DNA of 39,733 bases, from NCBI GenBank assembly GCA_020850695.1, contig JADZEF010000229.1:1-39733 (forward strand). The letters run 5' to 3'. Every line of letters begins with the position of its first letter. The first letter of the stretch is position 1. Shown piece after piece: positions 1 to 9,193 of this stretch. The notes under the pieces are model-generated. The model was not told the DNA's origin and searched no databases. It saw only the letters and a program-made list of their open reading frames with translations. A program made the translations under genes and the position numbers. The DNA comes from Planctomycetaceae bacterium (lineage in GTDB: Bacteria; Planctomycetota; Planctomycetia; Planctomycetales; Planctomycetaceae).

Positions 1-201
1 AGAGTGAGAGGATACGGAGTGTCTGCGTTGCCGAAACGTCGACGGTGCTGGCCGACGGCAACGTTTCACCGGCAGACATCCGGCGTCGTTGCGGGAGTGG
101 GCGGGATCACCGGCGTGCCCCGCTTCACTTGACAGAGTCTCAGCTGCGTTGGCCCGTGAAGGCCGTTCGCATTGGCGGCCGGGCCATGGCCAGGGGCTCT
201 G

Positions 202-223
202 GCCCGGCGACGCTTCGCCGGGC
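202..223 (-). terminator. Hairpin downstream of the secreted Pro/Ala-rich gene
   Basis: A perfect 9-bp stem GCCCGGCGA / TCGCCGGGC closes a 4-nt loop, 15 bases beyond the stop of the minus-strand gene. There is no clear T tract, so factor-independent termination is only inferred. Confidence 0.45.
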
Positions 224-237
224 AGTGAAACGGACGG

Positions 238-1113
238 TTACTTGTAGTGCGGCGGATGGAACATCGAGAACGGGCTGTAGTTGGACCGGTAGTTGACCTT
301 CACTTCGGTCCCCTGCAGTTCCCAATGATCGTTCGACCACACGCCCCACGGCGTGACCATCCAGTGGCCGCGGACCTTGTAGTAGTAGGGCGGGTACATG
401 GCCCGGTACTTGTGGGCGTAGAGCATTTCCTGCGGTGCGAACGCCTGATTCGTGATCATGGTCGAGCCGACCTGATACGGGACGTTCGGCACCGGCGTGG
501 TATTGAGAGGGGCATGGAGGTACGGATATCCGGGGACAACCGCCACTCCGGGGGCGTTGTTGTACCCGGGAAGCGGGGCCATGCTCGGCTGCTGAGCCGC
601 CGGACGGAGGACGGCCGGCCCCGTCATTCCAGGAACCGCACGGACCGGAGCCGGCAGAGCTCGCGGCGGGGCGACCGGGGCGGCCGGCTGATCGGCAGGA
701 GCCTTCTCCGGAGCCTGGAGGGCGAGCTGCGGCTCGTCCTTGTAGGCTGCCGTCTTGACCTTGTTCGCGCCTTGCGAAGTCGACTCCTTCGGCTTCGGAC
801 CGTTCGCGGGGTGCGAGACTTCGTGGCCGACCTGCTCGATCTGGCTGGTCTTCGGGGCCGGCTTCGACTTCGACTCGCCGCTGGTCAATTGCTTGAGCTT
901 CGCGAGCGGGTTGAAGAACCGCGGCTTGCTCGTCGACGTTTCGGTCGACGGAGCCTGGGGAGCCGCCGCCTGCGGTGCAGCGGGCTGCTGAACGGCGGGG
1001 GCGACATTCTGAGGCTTGCGGACCGACCGGCCGCTATCGGCATGGGACGGTTGCGCCGACCACGCGGCGACGAGGACGGCAAGAGCTGCCGCGGGCAGCG
1101 ACATACGGGGCAT
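238..1113 (-). CDS. Secreted Pro/Ala-rich protein with aromatic C-terminal domain, function unknown
   Basis: I do not recognise this family. The chosen ATG at 1113 follows a strong GGGAGGG ribosome site and opens with a signal peptide (MPRMSLPAAALAVLVAAWS, then a cleavage-like QPSHA). An upstream in-frame start at 1179 would add 22 residues in front of this signal and is rejected. The mature protein of roughly 270 residues has a low-complexity Pro/Ala/Gln/Lys middle, so probably disordered. A conserved-looking C-terminal part of about 70 residues is rich in Tyr, Trp and His (PPYYYKVRGHWMVTPWGVW). It is probably exported to the periplasm or cell surface. It diverges from the topoisomerase gene on the other strand. 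Role unknown. Confidence 0.7.
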   Translation of the reverse strand: MPRMSLPAAALAVLVAAWSAQPSHADSGRSVRKPQNVAPAVQQPAAPQAAAPQAPSTETSTSKPRFFNPLAKLKQLTSGESKSKPAPKTSQIEQVGHEVSHPANGPKPKESTSQGANKVKTAAYKDEPQLALQAPEKAPADQPAAPVAPPRALPAPVRAVPGMTGPAVLRPAAQQPSMAPLPGYNNAPGVAVVPGYPYLHAPLNTTPVPNVPYQVGSTMITNQAFAPQEMLYAHKYRAMYPPYYYKVRGHWMVTPWGVWSNDHWELQGTEVKVNYRSNYSPFSMFHPPHYK

Positions 1114-1619
1114 GGTTCCCTCCCTGGACTGGGTTCCGACGATCCGTGGTTCGGAGCCTGTTGCGGGATCGTCCCGCACTCACAAGATCGTCGAACCACA
1201 GTCAGTTTCGGCTTGGTCGGGGGAAGCCGATCACTCAATCGATTCCGTCTGTAGGGGTTCCAAGCGGGGAACCGGAGTGAACGATGATTCCGTCGTCATT
1301 ATCGGAAAAGTCGAAGGAAGACTGGAGAAGAGTGGGGGAGTTTGCGGGCGGGCTTGGAGGACGGAGAGACGGAGCGATTGAGGGATGGAGAGTGTGGCGG
1401 CGGCCAGCGGGTCGGACTGACGGAGTTGAGCAGTGCACTTGACCGGTTGCGGAGGAGGAAAGATCTTACGGAGCCCCCAGTGCTGCTGGCGGAGCGAAGG
1501 ATTGCGAACCCGCAAGCGTCCTGGGACGCGGGCGCACTCCGCGTTGAGGTGGTGGGACCGGGTCTGTGATATGGGATTGGTCGTTGGCTATTGGTCATTT
1601 GATATTGCCTGGAGCACCT
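1114..1619. other. Divergent intergenic region, no gene seen
   Basis: About 500 bases separate the secreted protein (-) from the topoisomerase gene (+) and should hold both promoters, though no clear -35/-10 pair was found. A purine-rich stretch runs from about 1305 to 1420. The 15-mer GCGAACCCGCAAGCG at 1504-1518 recurs at 13285-13299 in another intergenic gap. The segment 1574-1610 contains TTGGTC twice. Open frames here look like shadows. Confidence 0.5.
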
Positions 1620-4037
1620 GTGGCACGCAGTCGCGCGGGACGGAATGGAGTGAACGGGGCCGGCGGCGATGGGGCCGACCTCGTGGATCATGTGTCGGTC
1701 GTCTCGATCACGGAGGAGACCCGGCGGCGGTATCTCAACTACGCGATGTCGGTCATCTCGTCGCGGGCGTTGCCCGATGTGCGGGACGGGCTGAAGCCCG
1801 TGCAGCGCCGCATCCTCTATGCGATGTACCACGACCTGCGGCTGACGCACGATTCCAAGCCCCGCAAGTCGCAGAAAATCACCGGCGACACGCTCGGCAA
1901 CTACCACCCGCACGGCGATACGGCGGTCTACGAGGCGATGGTCCGGCTGGCGCAGGACTTCTGCATGCGCTACCCGCTGATCATCGGGCAGGGAAACTTC
2001 GGCTCGATCATGGGGCTGAACGCGGCTGCGGCCCGTTATACCGAGGCCCGCCTGACGGAACTGGCCGAACGGCTCATGGACGAGCTGCGGTTCGAAACGG
2101 TCGACATGCGGCCGAACTACGAGGCGACCCGCGAGGAACCGGTCGTCCTCCCCGCGCAGTTCCCGCACCTGCTGGTGAATGGGACCACCGGCATTGCAGT
2201 CGGGATGGCCACCAATATCCCCCCGCACAACCTCAACGAGGTGATCAAAGCCTGTATCCACCTCATCGAGAACCGCAAGCCTGGACCCGATGGACAGGAG
2301 CCGGTCACCGAAGCGGCTCTCATGAAGGCGGTGTCGTTCAAGGGCCCGGACTTCCCGCTGGGCGGCCGCATCGTCACTGACCGCATCGAAATCCGGAAGG
2401 CCTACGAAATCGGCCACGGATCGGTGAAGGTCCGCGGCGAATGGCGGTTCGACACAGAGAAGAAGAAGGAAGTCGGCACCCGGCTGGTGATTCATTCGGT
2501 CCCGTACAACGTCTGGACCGGACCGCTCGTTGAAGCCATTGGCGGAATCGTCGCCAGCCGCAAGCTGCCGCAGCTCCTGGAAGTCAACGACGAGACGAAC
2601 GAAGAACTCGGCCTGCGGATCGTGCTGGACATCAAGTCGCGCGACGACGCCGAAGCGGTGATGGCGTACCTCTACAAGCACACCGACCTCGAGTCGAACT
2701 TCGCCATCAACATGACGTGCCTCGTGCCCGACGAGCACGGAGTGATGGTGCCGCGACGGGTGGGCCTGGTCGAGATGCTGCGGCACTTCCTGACGTTCCG
2801 CCTGGCGACGGTGCGGCGACGGCTCGAGTACCAGTTGCGGCAACTGGAGCGGCGGATCCACATCCTCGAAGGCTTCGCGATCGTCTTCAACGACCTGACG
2901 AAGGCGCTGAAGATCATCCGCGAGAGCGAGGGAAAGCAGGATGCCTCGCAGCGGCTGATGCGGGCGTTTCCGCTGGATGAAGAGCAGACGATGGCGATTC
3001 TCGAGCTGCAGCTCTATCGCATCGCGCAGCTCGAAATCAACCGCATCATGGAGGAGCTTGAGGAGAAGCGCAAGGAAGCCGCACGGATCAAGTCGATCCT
3101 GGCGTCCGAAGCGAAGCAGTGGAACGTCGTCGAGGGCGAGCTGCGTGAAGTTTCCGAAAAGTTCGGCGACCAGCGCCGGACCGAGATCGGCTCGTCCGAG
3201 GAGATTGCAGAGTTCGATCCGACGGCCTACATCGTTCGCGAGAACACGAACGTCGTGCTGACGCGCGACGGCTGGATCAAGCGCGTCGGGCGGCTGACGA
3301 GCGTCGAGAGCACCCGCGTCCGCGAAGGGGATGCGGTGATCGCGGTGGCTCCGGGTTCGACGCTCGACACGGTGATCTTTTTCAGCAGCGAAGGAGTGGC
3401 CTACACGCTGCCGATCGACCAGGTGCCCGCGTCCTCGGGTTACGGCGAGCCGCTGTCGAAGCACGTCAAAATGGGAGACGGCGCCACGATCCTCACGGGC
3501 TTGTCGACCGATCCGCGGTTTACCGCGGAAGACTTCAACGTCAAGAACGAGCCAGTGCCGGGGCCGTACCTCATCATTGCGACAAAGCTGGGAGCCATCA
3601 TGCGGTTCTCGCTGAGTCTGCTGCGGGCGCCATCCACGAAGGCGGGTCGCAAGTACTGCCGCCTTCGAGAAGGGGACCGCGTCGTGTGGGTCGAACTGAT
3701 CCGCGAGGCCGACTCGATCTTCCTGTGCTCGAAGCACGCCCGACTATTGCACTTCCCCGTGAAGGAAGTGCCGGTGCTGGCGAACGCTGGTCGTGGGGTG
3801 CGTGGGATTCGCATTGCACCCGATGACGAAGTGCTCGGCGGCGCCCTCATGTCGCGGCCGAGCGACTGCCTGCGAGTCCGCAATGCGGGCGACAAGGAAT
3901 TAAGCTTCGGCCAGATGAAGTACCAGCTGACAAGCCGCGGGGGAAAGGGTGTGAAAACAAGCGCCCGAACCGGCTTCGTTGAAATCCTGCGGCCCGAGAT
4001 TCAACTGGTCGACTGGGCGGCGCTGGAGCAAGGGTGA
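1620..4037 (+). CDS. Type IIA topoisomerase subunit A (GyrA/ParC family)
   Basis: This is the DNA-cleaving subunit of gyrase or topoisomerase IV, working with a GyrB/ParE ATPase that is not in this window. The N-terminal breakage-reunion domain shows the family motifs RALPDVRDGLKPVQRRILY, NYHPHGD and QGNFGSI. The catalytic tyrosine is in AAAARYTEARL (codon 2037-2039, about residue 140 from this start). The C-terminal part from about residue 520 has beta-pinwheel-like repeats (VLTRDGWIKRVG, YLIIATKLGAIMRFSL). A GyrA-box-like SRGGKG occurs near the end rather than in the first blade, so GyrA versus ParC stays open. The start is uncertain. GTG 1620 has GGAG five bases upstream; GTG 1650 and GTG 1566 are also in frame. 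Confidence 0.93.
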   Translation: MARSRAGRNGVNGAGGDGADLVDHVSVVSITEETRRRYLNYAMSVISSRALPDVRDGLKPVQRRILYAMYHDLRLTHDSKPRKSQKITGDTLGNYHPHGDTAVYEAMVRLAQDFCMRYPLIIGQGNFGSIMGLNAAAARYTEARLTELAERLMDELRFETVDMRPNYEATREEPVVLPAQFPHLLVNGTTGIAVGMATNIPPHNLNEVIKACIHLIENRKPGPDGQEPVTEAALMKAVSFKGPDFPLGGRIVTDRIEIRKAYEIGHGSVKVRGEWRFDTEKKKEVGTRLVIHSVPYNVWTGPLVEAIGGIVASRKLPQLLEVNDETNEELGLRIVLDIKSRDDAEAVMAYLYKHTDLESNFAINMTCLVPDEHGVMVPRRVGLVEMLRHFLTFRLATVRRRLEYQLRQLERRIHILEGFAIVFNDLTKALKIIRESEGKQDASQRLMRAFPLDEEQTMAILELQLYRIAQLEINRIMEELEEKRKEAARIKSILASEAKQWNVVEGELREVSEKFGDQRRTEIGSSEEIAEFDPTAYIVRENTNVVLTRDGWIKRVGRLTSVESTRVREGDAVIAVAPGSTLDTVIFFSSEGVAYTLPIDQVPASSGYGEPLSKHVKMGDGATILTGLSTDPRFTAEDFNVKNEPVPGPYLIIATKLGAIMRFSLSLLRAPSTKAGRKYCRLREGDRVVWVELIREADSIFLCSKHARLLHFPVKEVPVLANAGRGVRGIRIAPDDEVLGGALMSRPSDCLRVRNAGDKELSFGQMKYQLTSRGGKGVKTSARTGFVEILRPEIQLVDWAALEQG

Positions 4038-4080
4038 AACCCGCACCCTGGGTGCTTCGCTCGTCGACGCACGGCTTGAG

Positions 4081-4527
4081 ATGGACCGAGCAATGGCATT
4101 CTCAAGCGACCAACCGGAAGTCGAGGCAGCCAGTCCGTGGCCCGTCGTTATCTGGTGTTTCGCGACGACGGCTCCGTTGACCGTTCCGGTGGCGGTCAAG
4201 TTACTGAGCGACGTGGGAGCATTTCCGTCTCCGTCCTACGGCGCTTACGTCGCGTGCAGCTTCCTCTGCGGAGTTTTCGGGTGGATCGCGGCCGCCATGG
4301 TCTTCATGAAGGGCGAGGGTTCAACGGGCTCCACGATCTTCGGCGTTGTCTGTTCGACGTTCTTGATCTTTGTGTGTGCGGAAATTTGCATCTCGACGAT
4401 CGCCATCCGTCAGTTTGCTGAAGAATCCCTTCCGAAGCCACAGCCGCCGGTCGCCCTGCCATCTGACGAAGACGCTTTGCGGCAGCGCGACATGCCTGAC
4501 GGTATCGTCAAGGAACTGCTGAAATGA
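4081..4527 (+). CDS. Small membrane protein, function unknown
   Basis: No family recognised. Starting at ATG 4081 it has 148 residues and three hydrophobic segments, WPVVIWCFATTAPLTVPVAV, then YVACSFLCGVFGWIAAAMVF, then IFGVVCSTFLIFVCAEICI. A charged cytoplasmic-type tail ends in DGIVKELLK. It lies 43 bases behind the topoisomerase gene on the same strand and could be co-transcribed. A 13-nt palindrome GCACCCTGGGTGC at 4043-4055 sits in the gap. ATG 4093 is an alternative start and neither has a good ribosome site. Longer frames reaching back into the topoisomerase gene are rejected. Composition of the hydrophobic segments makes a real protein likely. Confidence 0.6.
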   Translation: MDRAMAFSSDQPEVEAASPWPVVIWCFATTAPLTVPVAVKLLSDVGAFPSPSYGAYVACSFLCGVFGWIAAAMVFMKGEGSTGSTIFGVVCSTFLIFVCAEICISTIAIRQFAEESLPKPQPPVALPSDEDALRQRDMPDGIVKELLK

Positions 4528-4542
4528 CGGTCCATTGATCCG

Positions 4543-4576
4543 GCACCCAGGCTGCTCAGAGCCGCAGCCTGGGTGC
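4543..4576 (+). repeat. 13-8-13 hairpin repeat, copy 1
   Basis: GCACCCAGGCTGC, loop TCAGAGCC, then GCAGCCTGGGTGC make a perfect 13-bp stem. It sits between two convergent genes (stops at 4527 and 4602) and could end transcription in both directions. The same 34-nt design occurs at 24026-24059 (inverted) and 24130-24163. Confidence 0.85.
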
Positions 4577-4601
4577 GGCGTTGGTGGATGCTGCGCTCGT
4601 G

Positions 4602-7574
4602 TCAGGCCACTTCTGCGTTCTTCAGGAACGGCTTCGCCACCAGCTTGCCGATCTCGATCAGCGTGATGTCGACGAGCGCCATTCCAAGGATGATCAGCCA
4701 TTCGGTCGGCGTGTGCTCCCAGACCTTGAAGATCTCGCGGACGCCGGCGGGGCTCAGCATGATGAGGACCTGAAGCGTCGCGGCCAGCCCGATGGCCCCC
4801 AGCAGAGCCTTGTTGCCGAAGAGGCCGAGCTGGAACAGCGTCAGCCGCATGTTGCGGCAGGCGAGCGAGCGGAACAGCTCCGAGAAGACCAGCATGCAGA
4901 AGGCGGCTGATTGAGCTCGCGCGAGGTTGTCCGGTTCGCTGCGGCGGAAGATCCAGTAGGTGAGCAACACGTTCATGGCGATCAATGCGCCTTGTGCGAT
5001 CACCAGCGACGCCAGCGGCCACGAGAGCATGGGGGCATCGGACGGGCGCGGCTTGCGGTCCATGATTCCCGGGCCGGGCTTTTCCAGAGACAACGCCAGC
5101 GCCGGAAGGCTGTCGGTGACGAGGTTGATCCACAGAAGGTGGATCGGAAGCAGCGGTGCCGGCCACCCGATGATGCTGGCTATCAGCATCACCAGGATTT
5201 CGCCCGCGTTGCACGACAGCAGGAACTGCAGCACATTGCGGATATTGTCGTAGATCGAGCGGCCTTCCTCGACCGCACTGACGATGGTCGCGAAGTTGTC
5301 GTCCATCAGGACCATCGACGACGCTTCCTTCGTCACGTCGGTCCCGGTGATTCCCATCGCGATGCCGATGTCCGCCTGCTTGACGGCCGGGGCATCGTTC
5401 ACCCCGTCCCCCGTCATGGCGACGACTCGGCCGCGCTTGCGCCAGGCCTTCACCACGCGCAGCTTGTGCTCGGCCGAGACGCGGGCGTAAACCGAGATCT
5501 GCTCGACCTGTTCCACCAGCTGGTCGTCATCGAGCTTGTCGAATTCCTGCCCGGTCAGCACGCGCTCGTCGCCGGTCACCAGCCCCAGCTCGAGGGCAAT
5601 GGCCTGGGCGGTGGCCGGATGGTCGCCGGTGATCATCACCGGCCGGATTCCCGCGTTACGGCAGACCGCGACAGCCGATTTGACTTCCTCACGGGGCGGG
5701 TCGATCATCCCGCACAGCCCGACAAACACCAGGTCCGATTCGTCGGTCACTTCGGACCCGTTCCGCAGGTCGCGATAACCGAAGGCCAGGACGCGCAACG
5801 CGCGGCCGGCCATCGCCCGGTTGATGGAGAGGATCTCTTCGCGTCGCTTGTCGGTCAGGTCAATTGGATTTCCATCGCGAAGCTCTTGCGTGCAGAGTCC
5901 GAGGACTGCTTCCGGGGCTCCCTTGGCATACAGGCGGTTGCGACCGTCGGCATGTTCCACGACGACCGACATGGTTTTCCGGTCGGAATCGAACGGATTC
6001 TCGTGCGATCGCGTGCCATCGTCTTCGTGCGACTCGATCCCCGCCTTCTTGCCCACGACGAGGAGCGCTCCTTCCGTCGGATCGCCAATGACCGTCCAGA
6101 CGTCGCCGGCCGACTTGGCACGCTCTTGTGCGGCGAGGTCAACGCGGGACACAGGTCCGGCCGGTGGCGTCACATCGGAATCGGATATCGGGGCAGGTTC
6201 CGTGACTCTTCCCGCGGGATCGACAAGCCGCGAGTTGTTGCACCAGACGGCGATTTCCAGGAGCTGCACAAGGTGGGGGTCATCCGAGGGAGAGACGGCG
6301 GCCGTCGAGGGTGATCCGGCATTCTCGAGCGGGAGGTTGTTTTCCGCGGCCTCCTGCGACGAGGATTCGTCGAGCGCCGCGGTGCGAAACTCGCCCTCGG
6401 GCCGATATCCGCCGCCCGTGACGAGATACCGCACGCGGTCGGTCGTCAGTTCACGGACCGTCATCTCGTTGCGCGTGAGGGTTCCCGTCTTGTCCGAGCA
6501 GATGACGGAGACCGCACCGAGGGTCTCGACGCTCGCCAGTTTCCGCACGAGCGCATTCCGCTTCACCATTCTCTGGAGGCCAAGGGCGAGCGCCAGCGTG
6601 ACGACGGCAGGCAGTCCTTCGGGCACCGCCGCCACGGCGAGGCTGACGGCCACAAGGAACACTTCCAGCATGTGCGGGTCCTTGATCAGCTCGAACAGCC
6701 TTCCTTCCCGCAGCAGTTGGCGGAGATCCGATTCCTGCCAGAACTGAAGGACAAAGACCACAGCCACAAGGATCAGACAGATGACGACCAGGATGCGGCC
6801 AAGCTCGGCCAACTGCTTTTGAAGCGGCGTTGCCTCGCGCTCGGTGGCTTGCAGCATGCGGGCGATGTGACCCAATTCGGTCTGCATGCCCGTGGCGACG
6901 ACGATTCCCTTCGCCTTGCCGGCCGCCGCCGCTGTCCCCTGATACGTCATGTTGTGGCGATCGCCGATCGACGCTTCGGCGGGGACGGCTTCTTTCGCGT
7001 TCTTTTCGACGGGCACCGATTCGCCGGTGAGAGCCGCTTCCTGCACGGTGAGAGAAAAGGACTCCACGAGCCGGATATCGGCGGGAATGCGGTCCCCCGC
7101 ATCGATGTCAACGAGATCGCCCGGGACCACATCGGCGGCGGCGACGTCCGTCAGGACGCCGTCCCGGATGACCTTGGCATGAGGGGACGACAGGCTTTGC
7201 AGGGCGGCCAACGCTTTCTCGGCGCGTTGCTCCTGGAAGAAGCCCAGGAGTCCATTCAGCACGACGATCGCCAGGATGGCTCCCGCGTCGATCCATTCGC
7301 CCAGCAGGCCCGAGATGACTGCCGCAACGATCAGAATCCAGATGACGAGATCCGAGAACTGAGCCAGCAGGCGTTTCCAGGCCGGGTCCGTGGGGGCTTC
7401 CTGAAGCTGATTGCGGCCGTATTTCTCAAGGCGCGCCGCAGCCTCCTGGGAGGAGAGGCCTTTCCGAACGTCGGCATGCAGGACCTGAACGACCTTCTCG
7501 AGTGACACAGCGTGGGGGGTGGAAACCGGGGGATCATTCCGGGTTTCCGTCGCAGAGGAGGGAGCGGGTGGCAT
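4602..7574 (-). CDS. Cation-transporting P-type ATPase, SERCA-like Ca2+ type (IIA)
   Basis: A membrane pump that uses ATP to expel Ca2+ from the cytoplasm. The 990 residues match the usual family length and domain order. They run from an N-terminal cation-ATPase segment through the actuator loop with TGES, a TM4-type PEGLP, the phosphorylated Asp361 in SDKTGTLT, a nucleotide domain with KGAPE, a hinge MTGDGVNDAPA, and a C-terminal set of membrane helices. Ca2+-ligand signatures of the SERCA type are visible: Glu in PEGLP, NAGE in TM5 and NLVTDS in TM6. This supports Ca2+ over Na+/K+ or heavy metals, by inference. The N domain has a long acidic Ser/Pro-rich insertion (about residues 400-470). 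The start is ATG 7574, without an obvious ribosome site. Confidence 0.95.
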   Translation of the reverse strand: MPPAPSSATETRNDPPVSTPHAVSLEKVVQVLHADVRKGLSSQEAAARLEKYGRNQLQEAPTDPAWKRLLAQFSDLVIWILIVAAVISGLLGEWIDAGAILAIVVLNGLLGFFQEQRAEKALAALQSLSSPHAKVIRDGVLTDVAAADVVPGDLVDIDAGDRIPADIRLVESFSLTVQEAALTGESVPVEKNAKEAVPAEASIGDRHNMTYQGTAAAAGKAKGIVVATGMQTELGHIARMLQATEREATPLQKQLAELGRILVVICLILVAVVFVLQFWQESDLRQLLREGRLFELIKDPHMLEVFLVAVSLAVAAVPEGLPAVVTLALALGLQRMVKRNALVRKLASVETLGAVSVICSDKTGTLTRNEMTVRELTTDRVRYLVTGGGYRPEGEFRTAALDESSSQEAAENNLPLENAGSPSTAAVSPSDDPHLVQLLEIAVWCNNSRLVDPAGRVTEPAPISDSDVTPPAGPVSRVDLAAQERAKSAGDVWTVIGDPTEGALLVVGKKAGIESHEDDGTRSHENPFDSDRKTMSVVVEHADGRNRLYAKGAPEAVLGLCTQELRDGNPIDLTDKRREEILSINRAMAGRALRVLAFGYRDLRNGSEVTDESDLVFVGLCGMIDPPREEVKSAVAVCRNAGIRPVMITGDHPATAQAIALELGLVTGDERVLTGQEFDKLDDDQLVEQVEQISVYARVSAEHKLRVVKAWRKRGRVVAMTGDGVNDAPAVKQADIGIAMGITGTDVTKEASSMVLMDDNFATIVSAVEEGRSIYDNIRNVLQFLLSCNAGEILVMLIASIIGWPAPLLPIHLLWINLVTDSLPALALSLEKPGPGIMDRKPRPSDAPMLSWPLASLVIAQGALIAMNVLLTYWIFRRSEPDNLARAQSAAFCMLVFSELFRSLACRNMRLTLFQLGLFGNKALLGAIGLAATLQVLIMLSPAGVREIFKVWEHTPTEWLIILGMALVDITLIEIGKLVAKPFLKNAEVA

Positions 7575-8366
7575 GAAGTATCGAGTCAGCGAAGGGATGG
7601 AAAGTGGATTGCGTTGGCGCGAGCACGGCCGACAGTCTCGGGATTCAATCGCCAGATTCCAAGCGCCCGTGCCTCGGATGTTTTGCTCGGAAGGTTAGCA
7701 ATGCCGAGACGCGCTGGTTCTCTATGGGTCCCATTGAAGATGCTTCCTCGCGTTGTGGCGTCGACGATTGGCGTAGACCGGGCTCGGATGAACGGCAGAG
7801 TGCAGGCGAATTCCGTGCCTGCCCCATCGCGCAACGATCCGGGTCTGCCTTGGGTTCATCGAATCGGAGGCCGACCGTCTCGGATTCGAGGATTCGACAT
7901 TTCGATTCGATCCGGATGCAGCGAACCGCCCCAGGCCGCCGGATTGGGGGGCGCCGAGTGGCTCCCGCTCAGCCCCATGCTCCAGGGTTTTTCGCGTCAG
8001 CAGCCCCGGCGACCGTATCGCTCCTATTCTCCGTGTGCAGGGTTGCGCCGGCCTGATTGCGAGTCGGCCAGCCAGCTTGAGGAAATGCCGGTCGGCACGT
8101 CAGGAGTTCTCGCAATGCAGCGCGTGGGGCGTCACATCCGATTCGACCGGCTCAATCTCCTGTGGTTTGCCCGGAATCCGTGATCGACTTCCTTTACGTC
8201 ATCCGAATCATTCCATCGAGCCGAAAACACAACCAGTGTTACCCCCGTTCTCAGTGGGTGGTCAACGCCTCCCGGTCCTTCCGGCGCCGCAACGCCGGCC
8301 GCGGTCGCGGAGCAAACCTCACGTTCGATTCGGACACGATACAAAATTTCCGAGGAGTTGATTGTC
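7575..8366. other. Long intergenic region upstream of the Cys-rich gene
   Basis: Nearly 800 bases between a minus-strand and a plus-strand gene, with no convincing gene on either strand. Open frames of up to 223 codons have Arg/Ser/Pro-rich shadow composition and no recognisable domain. The heptamer GATTCGA occurs at 7883, 7891, 7904 and 8140. The right end should hold the Cys-rich gene promoter. Confidence 0.5.
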
Positions 8367-8825
8367 ATGAAGTGGATGACCCTGTCTGCCGCGTTGCTGA
8401 TCTGTGGCGCCTCGTTCGGAAGCGCCGAAGCCGGCCTGTTCGGCTGCCACAAGAACAAGTGCTGCCAGCCGAGCTGCTGCGAGCAGACCTGCTGTGAGCC
8501 GGCCCCGGTTTGCTGCGAGCCCGCTCCGTGCTGCGAGCAGAGCTGCGGCTGCAAGAAGCCTTGCTTCCTCTCGAAGCTGTTCAAGGGCTGCCACAAGAAC
8601 AAGTGCTGCCAGTCGAGCTGCTGCGAAGCCGCTCCGGTCTGCTGTGAGCCGGCCCCGGTCTGCTGCGAGCCCGCTCCGTGCTGCGAAGCCGCTCCTTGCT
8701 GCGAGCAGAGCTGCGGCTGCAAGAAGCCCTGCTTCCTCTCGAAGCTCTTCAAGGGCTGCCACAAGAACAACTGCTGCCAGACGAGCTGCTGCGAAGCCGC
8801 TCCGGCTTGCGGCTGCGGCCACTGA
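8367..8825 (+). CDS. Secreted cysteine-rich repeat protein
   Basis: A 152-residue exported protein. A signal peptide (MKWMTLSAALLICGASFGSA) is followed by almost pure repeat sequence rich in Cys, Pro, Lys and Glu. Three units each begin GCHKN(K/N)CCQ, at nucleotides 8442, 8586 and 8754, 48 and 56 codons apart. Units 1 and 2 end CGCKKPCFLSKLFK; unit 3 is cut to 23 residues ending CGCGH. Inside the units CCEPAPVCCEPAP-type words recur. The many paired Cys suggest disulfide cross-linking or metal binding in the envelope. Planctomycete cell walls are known to contain Cys-rich proteins, but the role here is inferred. The ATG at 8367 has GAGGAG nine bases upstream; an in-frame TTG at 8358 is rejected. 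Confidence 0.85.
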   Translation: MKWMTLSAALLICGASFGSAEAGLFGCHKNKCCQPSCCEQTCCEPAPVCCEPAPCCEQSCGCKKPCFLSKLFKGCHKNKCCQSSCCEAAPVCCEPAPVCCEPAPCCEAAPCCEQSCGCKKPCFLSKLFKGCHKNNCCQTSCCEAAPACGCGH

Positions 8826-8831
8826 TTTCCA

Positions 8832-8869
8832 ACTCGGGTGATGGGGTCCACGGGACAAGTCATCCGAGT
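8832..8869 (+). terminator. Hairpin after the Cys-rich gene
   Basis: ACTCGGGTGA and TCATCCGAGT form a 10-bp stem with one G:T pair and an 18-nt loop, starting six bases after the stop. A second perfect 9-bp hairpin, GCCCGGAAG / CTTCCGGGC, lies at 8897-8930. Neither has a T tract. Confidence 0.4.
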
Positions 8870-9085
8870 GAGGTCTGAAGATCAACGTGGGGCAACGCCC
8901 GGAAGCGAGACTCTTCCTCTCCTTCCGGGCCACCTCCCGCCGGACGGCCCCTCGTAACGGTCGTCCACACGAAGAACACAGCAGCCCTGCTGGCGGCTGC
9001 CCCGAATGGGTCCGGGGTTCCCGACAGCAGGCCATCTTCCAGGTGACGCGTTCCGATGGAACCGGCACCTGTTTTTGTTTAATGA

Positions 9086-9185
9086 AGTGGGTAGTGGGCA
9101 GTTGGTAGTGGGTAGCCAGAAGAGACACAGGACGAACCGCTCTCTTCCTCTCTGGCTACCCACTGCCAACTATCCACTACCCACT
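9086..9185. repeat. GTGGGTAGCCAGA inverted-repeat element, copy 1
   Basis: Two 35-nt arms (9086-9120 and 9151-9185) are inverted copies differing at three positions around a 30-nt centre. Within each arm the word GTGGGTAG or GTGGGCAG is itself repeated. A second element of the same design lies at 16801-16893. It fills part of the 636-base gap between the Cys-rich gene and tatA. Confidence 0.85.
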
Positions 9186-9193
9186 CCGCCTTG

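Noticed and set aside
1299..3737. Open frame of 812 codons on the minus strand opposite the topoisomerase gene
   Set aside because: It is the high-GC antisense shadow of a clearly homologous gene; its translation is rich in Arg, His, Asp and Val without any domain.
4911..6314. 467-codon plus-strand frame opposite the Ca2+ ATPase
   Set aside because: Shadow of the ATPase gene; no signal, domain or ribosome site.
7512..8183. 223-codon plus-strand frame between the ATPase and the Cys-rich gene
   Set aside because: Shadow-like composition, overlap with the ATPase start and no recognisable motif.
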